Shown piece after piece: positions 39,283 through 39,525 of a DNA stretch of 39,525 bases. Numbering within the stretch: the first letter of the stretch is position 1; every line of letters begins with the position of its first letter. The translations under genes were made by a program, and so were the position numbers. The stretch spans positions 1 through 39,525 of the forward strand of contig DAIDIP010000023.1 of NCBI GenBank assembly GCA_027451745.1, read 5' to 3'. The notes under the pieces were generated by a model that saw only the letters and a list, made by a program, of their open reading frames with translations, searched no databases and was not told the origin of the DNA. Origin of the DNA: Candidatus Melainabacteria bacterium (GTDB taxonomy: Bacteria > Cyanobacteriota > Vampirovibrionia > Obscuribacterales > Obscuribacteraceae).

Positions 39283-39525
39283 TATGACTCTCCTTGATGT
39301 GGATTATGGATAGGCACAAAATTTATCGGGAGAGACAAACTCTACCAAAATGTATGCTGAAGCATTTGAACATATCTTTAGTATATTAGTGCTGGGCAGC
39401 TTTTATCTGAGCGGTGTGTAATATTTGCTAGATATAAGAAATTTCGACTTTAAACTGAACTTTGGCAGATCTAGACCTATCCAATTGTCCTGATGGCCAT
39501 TTTTAAACGCCTGTGCTATTCTCCA

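Noticed and set aside
39352-39423. Short plus-strand ORF (23 codons) at the window end
   Set aside because: No ribosome site and no recognisable product; the region is more likely the upstream region of the hydrolase gene.

Overview
The window is an AT-rich bacterial chromosome segment around a likely replication origin. Gene content points to the Cyanobacteria/Melainabacteria (Vampirovibrionia) side of the tree: a 44-residue L34 of cyanobacterial type, a Ycf45-like AAA ATPase with an R3H domain, a YidC with a large insert, and a predicted outer-membrane barrel. This placement is inferred from reading proteins, not from a search.

Layout. 143-219: tRNA-Asp. 353-3569: dnaN and dnaA (minus) flanking an AT-rich gap with paired DnaA-box-like sites and a DnaA-trio-like run. 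3781-6338: rpmH-rnpA-yidD-yidC-khpB (plus). 6340-7445: intergenic repeats and two small unknown genes. 7826-11206: a 1126-residue UvrD-type helicase fused to a nuclease-like domain and two zinc ribbons. 11469-13360: a small secreted protein, the RNase P RNA and a prolyl iminopeptidase. 13372-14205: an unknown gene pair and a stray TrmD C-terminal fragment. 14190-20840: a complete compact his operon, hisG-hisH-hisF-hisA/I/E-hisD-hisC-hisB. 20840-21067: its leader. 21176-22411: trmD behind a RelE-type toxin-antitoxin pair. 22570-24429: HU with a histone-H1-like tail, and a PQQ-type beta-propeller protein. 24714-26218: a GC-richer island of small plus-strand ORFs. 26270-35434: an MqnC-like radical SAM enzyme, folC, hypothetical genes, envelope proteins, the Ycf45-like ATPase and an Orn/Lys/Arg decarboxylase-type enzyme. 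35701-36927: a frameshifted acetyltransferase and a HigBA pair. 37015-38196: a second GC-richer island with two acetyltransferase genes, one broken. 38344-39282: an alpha/beta hydrolase.

The most striking system is the his leader. Upstream of hisG the minus strand encodes a 28-residue peptide with six histidines, five of them in a block of six residues. It is followed by segments that can pair A:B, B:C (antiterminator) or C:D (a GC-rich terminator with a U run). This is the architecture of ribosome-mediated transcription attenuation, best known from enteric bacteria. The same operon carries an unusual HisA-HisI-HisE triple fusion. Downstream of hisB lies a fragment nearly identical at DNA level to part of trmD, which sits just beyond the other end of the operon.

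The two GC-richer islands are joined to AT-rich DNA through truncated genes, so they may be recent insertions or assembly artefacts.
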